A DNA stretch of 64,000 bases from Henriciella aquimarina. Lineage in GTDB: Bacteria; Pseudomonadota; Alphaproteobacteria; Caulobacterales; Hyphomonadaceae. Every line of letters starts with the position of its first letter. The stretch's first letter is position 1. Position numbers and translations under genes: made by a program. Where the stretch lies: contig NZ_NCST01000062.1 in assembly GCF_002088975.1 (NCBI RefSeq), positions 1 to 64,000 of the forward strand, in the 5' to 3' direction. Below are positions 63,166 to 64,000 of this stretch, piece after piece. A model generated the notes under the pieces. The model was not told the DNA's origin. It did not search any database and saw only the letters and a program-made list of their open reading frames with translations.

Positions 63166-64000
63166 CAGGTCGAGGATTTGGCCGGTGTCCGCCCGATATG
63201 GTCCATGCCGCGCTGGCGGGCGAGCTCGACCTGCTTCTGGCGTTCGGCAAAGCGTGCGCGTTGTTCCTCGCTGAGGCTGTCATGGCAGGCCGGGCACGAT
63301 ATGCCCTCCTCATATCGCGGATCGGCGCGGTCTTCGGCGCTCACCGGGCGCTTGCAGCCATGGCAGAGTTCATAGGAGCCGAGTTCGAGCCCATGGCCGA
63401 CGGAGACGCGCTGGTCGAAGACGAAGCATTCGCCCTGCCACTTGCTCTCGGGCGCGGGCACGGTTTCGAGGTATTTCAGGATGCCGCCCTTGAGGTGGAA
63501 GACGTCGTCCACGCCCTCTGCCTTGACGAAACTGGTCGCTTTCTCGCAGCGGATGCCGCCGGTGCAGAACATGGCGACCTTCGGTTTTCTGCCTTGGGAT
63601 TCAAGGTCTTGCTGGAAAGAGCGGAACCAGTCCGGGAATTCCCGGAAGGTCTTTGTTTCCGGATCCACCGCGCCTTCGAACGTGCCGATGGCGAATTCAT
63701 AATCATTGCGCGTATCGATGACGACGGTGTCCGGATCGCTGATCAGCGCGTTCCAGTCCTCCGGCTCGACATAGGTGCCGACAAGGGCGTTCGGATCGGT
63801 GCCCGGCACGCCCATGGTGACGATTTCGCGCTTCAGCCGCACCTTGAGGCGCCAGAAGGGCATCGCCTCGGCATGGCTTTCCTTCCAGTCGAGATCGGCG
63901 CAGCCGGGCAGGGCGGTCAGCGCGGCTATGGCCTGATCCAGCGCAGGCCCTTCCGCGGCAATCGTGCCGTTCAGGCCTTCAGCGGCGACAAGGACAGTCC
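63165..64000 (-). CDS. trhO: tRNA uridine(34) hydroxylase, rhodanese type (5' end outside window)
   Basis: The reading frame continues to the right edge, so the gene is partial. Beyond the internal ATG at 63863 it reads ...[19 protein letters not shown]..., the usual TrhO N-terminal region. The rhodanese domain contains the active Cys in [14 protein letters not shown]. The C terminus has paired CxxC-type cysteines in CHGCKRP and SCPACHDS, typical of TrhO. It hydroxylates U34 of tRNA with oxygen. The stop overlaps the glutathione transferase start by one base, so these genes are coupled. Confidence 0.94.
   Translation of the reverse strand, partial: TVLVAAEGLNGTIAAEGPALDQAIAALTALPGCADLDWKESHAEAMPFWRLKVRLKREIVTMGVPGTDPNALVGTYVEPEDWNALISDPDTVVIDTRNDYEFAIGTFEGAVDPETKTFREFPDWFRSFQQDLESQGRKPKVAMFCTGGIRCEKATSFVKAEGVDDVFHLKGGILKYLETVPAPESKWQGECFVFDQRVSVGHGLELGSYELCHGCKRPVSAEDRADPRYEEGISCPACHDSLSEEQRARFAERQKQVELARQRGMDHIGRTPAKSST

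Overview
The window looks like the chromosome of a marine or aquatic alphaproteobacterium of the Caulobacterales/Hyphomonadales type (Hyphomonadaceae or Maricaulaceae). The grounds are high G+C, a TipF-like EAL protein, the DUF3035 (BamF-type) lipoprotein next to lspA and paired M16 peptidases, a DUF2093 protein, and promoters of the TTGACN / GCTANA type. The species is not identifiable from the sequence alone. No tRNA, rRNA or CRISPR array was seen. The only mobile element recognised is an IS110-family copy at the left edge.

Layout. 1-1020: IS110 transposase with part of its element. 1220-6726: a diguanylate cyclase, a three-gene minus-strand cluster (Sel1-like, VOC, Gmad2-like lipoprotein), a divergent SDR-cupin pair, a methyltransferase-fold lipoprotein and a VTT/DedA-like membrane protein. 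6734-8422: a short leucine-rich leader peptide followed by leuA. 8686-14400: the elongasome cluster mreB-mreC-mreD-mrdA-rodA. 14482-25452: a sodium symporter, prolyl aminopeptidase, a DUF262/DUF1524 protein, a decayed metallo-beta-lactamase-like lipoprotein, TipF, and a tight HAD-MaoC-ribF group. 25672-32667: ileS-lspA-DUF3035-M16-M16, closed by a terminator. 32763-37593: mutL, small acidic and VOC proteins, an FMN hydroxy-acid oxidase. 37108-40777 (minus): amidohydrolase, seven-repeat FG-GAP protein and YaiI, joined by TAATG overlaps.

40965-49823: a trypsin-like lipoprotein, a pair of inverted hairpins, a triple operator ahead of a DUF2178-like/XRE gene pair, an ArsP-like permease, TPR and membrane proteins, a large DUF5916 outer-membrane protein, ttcA, and a membrane-anchored HTH-like protein. 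49845-58424: an alpha/beta hydrolase-OmpA fusion, an acyl-CoA synthetase with a perfect 10-bp inverted repeat upstream, GIY-YIG, rnhB, a quinone oxidoreductase, MgtC, an M23 peptidase and DUF2093. 58609-64000: recA, alaS, a glutathione transferase and trhO, which runs off the right edge.

Most of the window is ordinary housekeeping sequence with short gaps and many 1-4 nt overlaps. The best candidates for undescribed biology lie between or before genes. They are an apparently leaderless Leu leader peptide before leuA, three tandem WGTCA-N8-TGACW operators before the DUF2178/XRE pair, an orphan terminator implying a small RNA near 20200, a highly folded segment at 21061-21129, and a pair of near-identical inverted hairpins at 41935-42020. 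All motif and family calls are from reading the sequence; no search was run.
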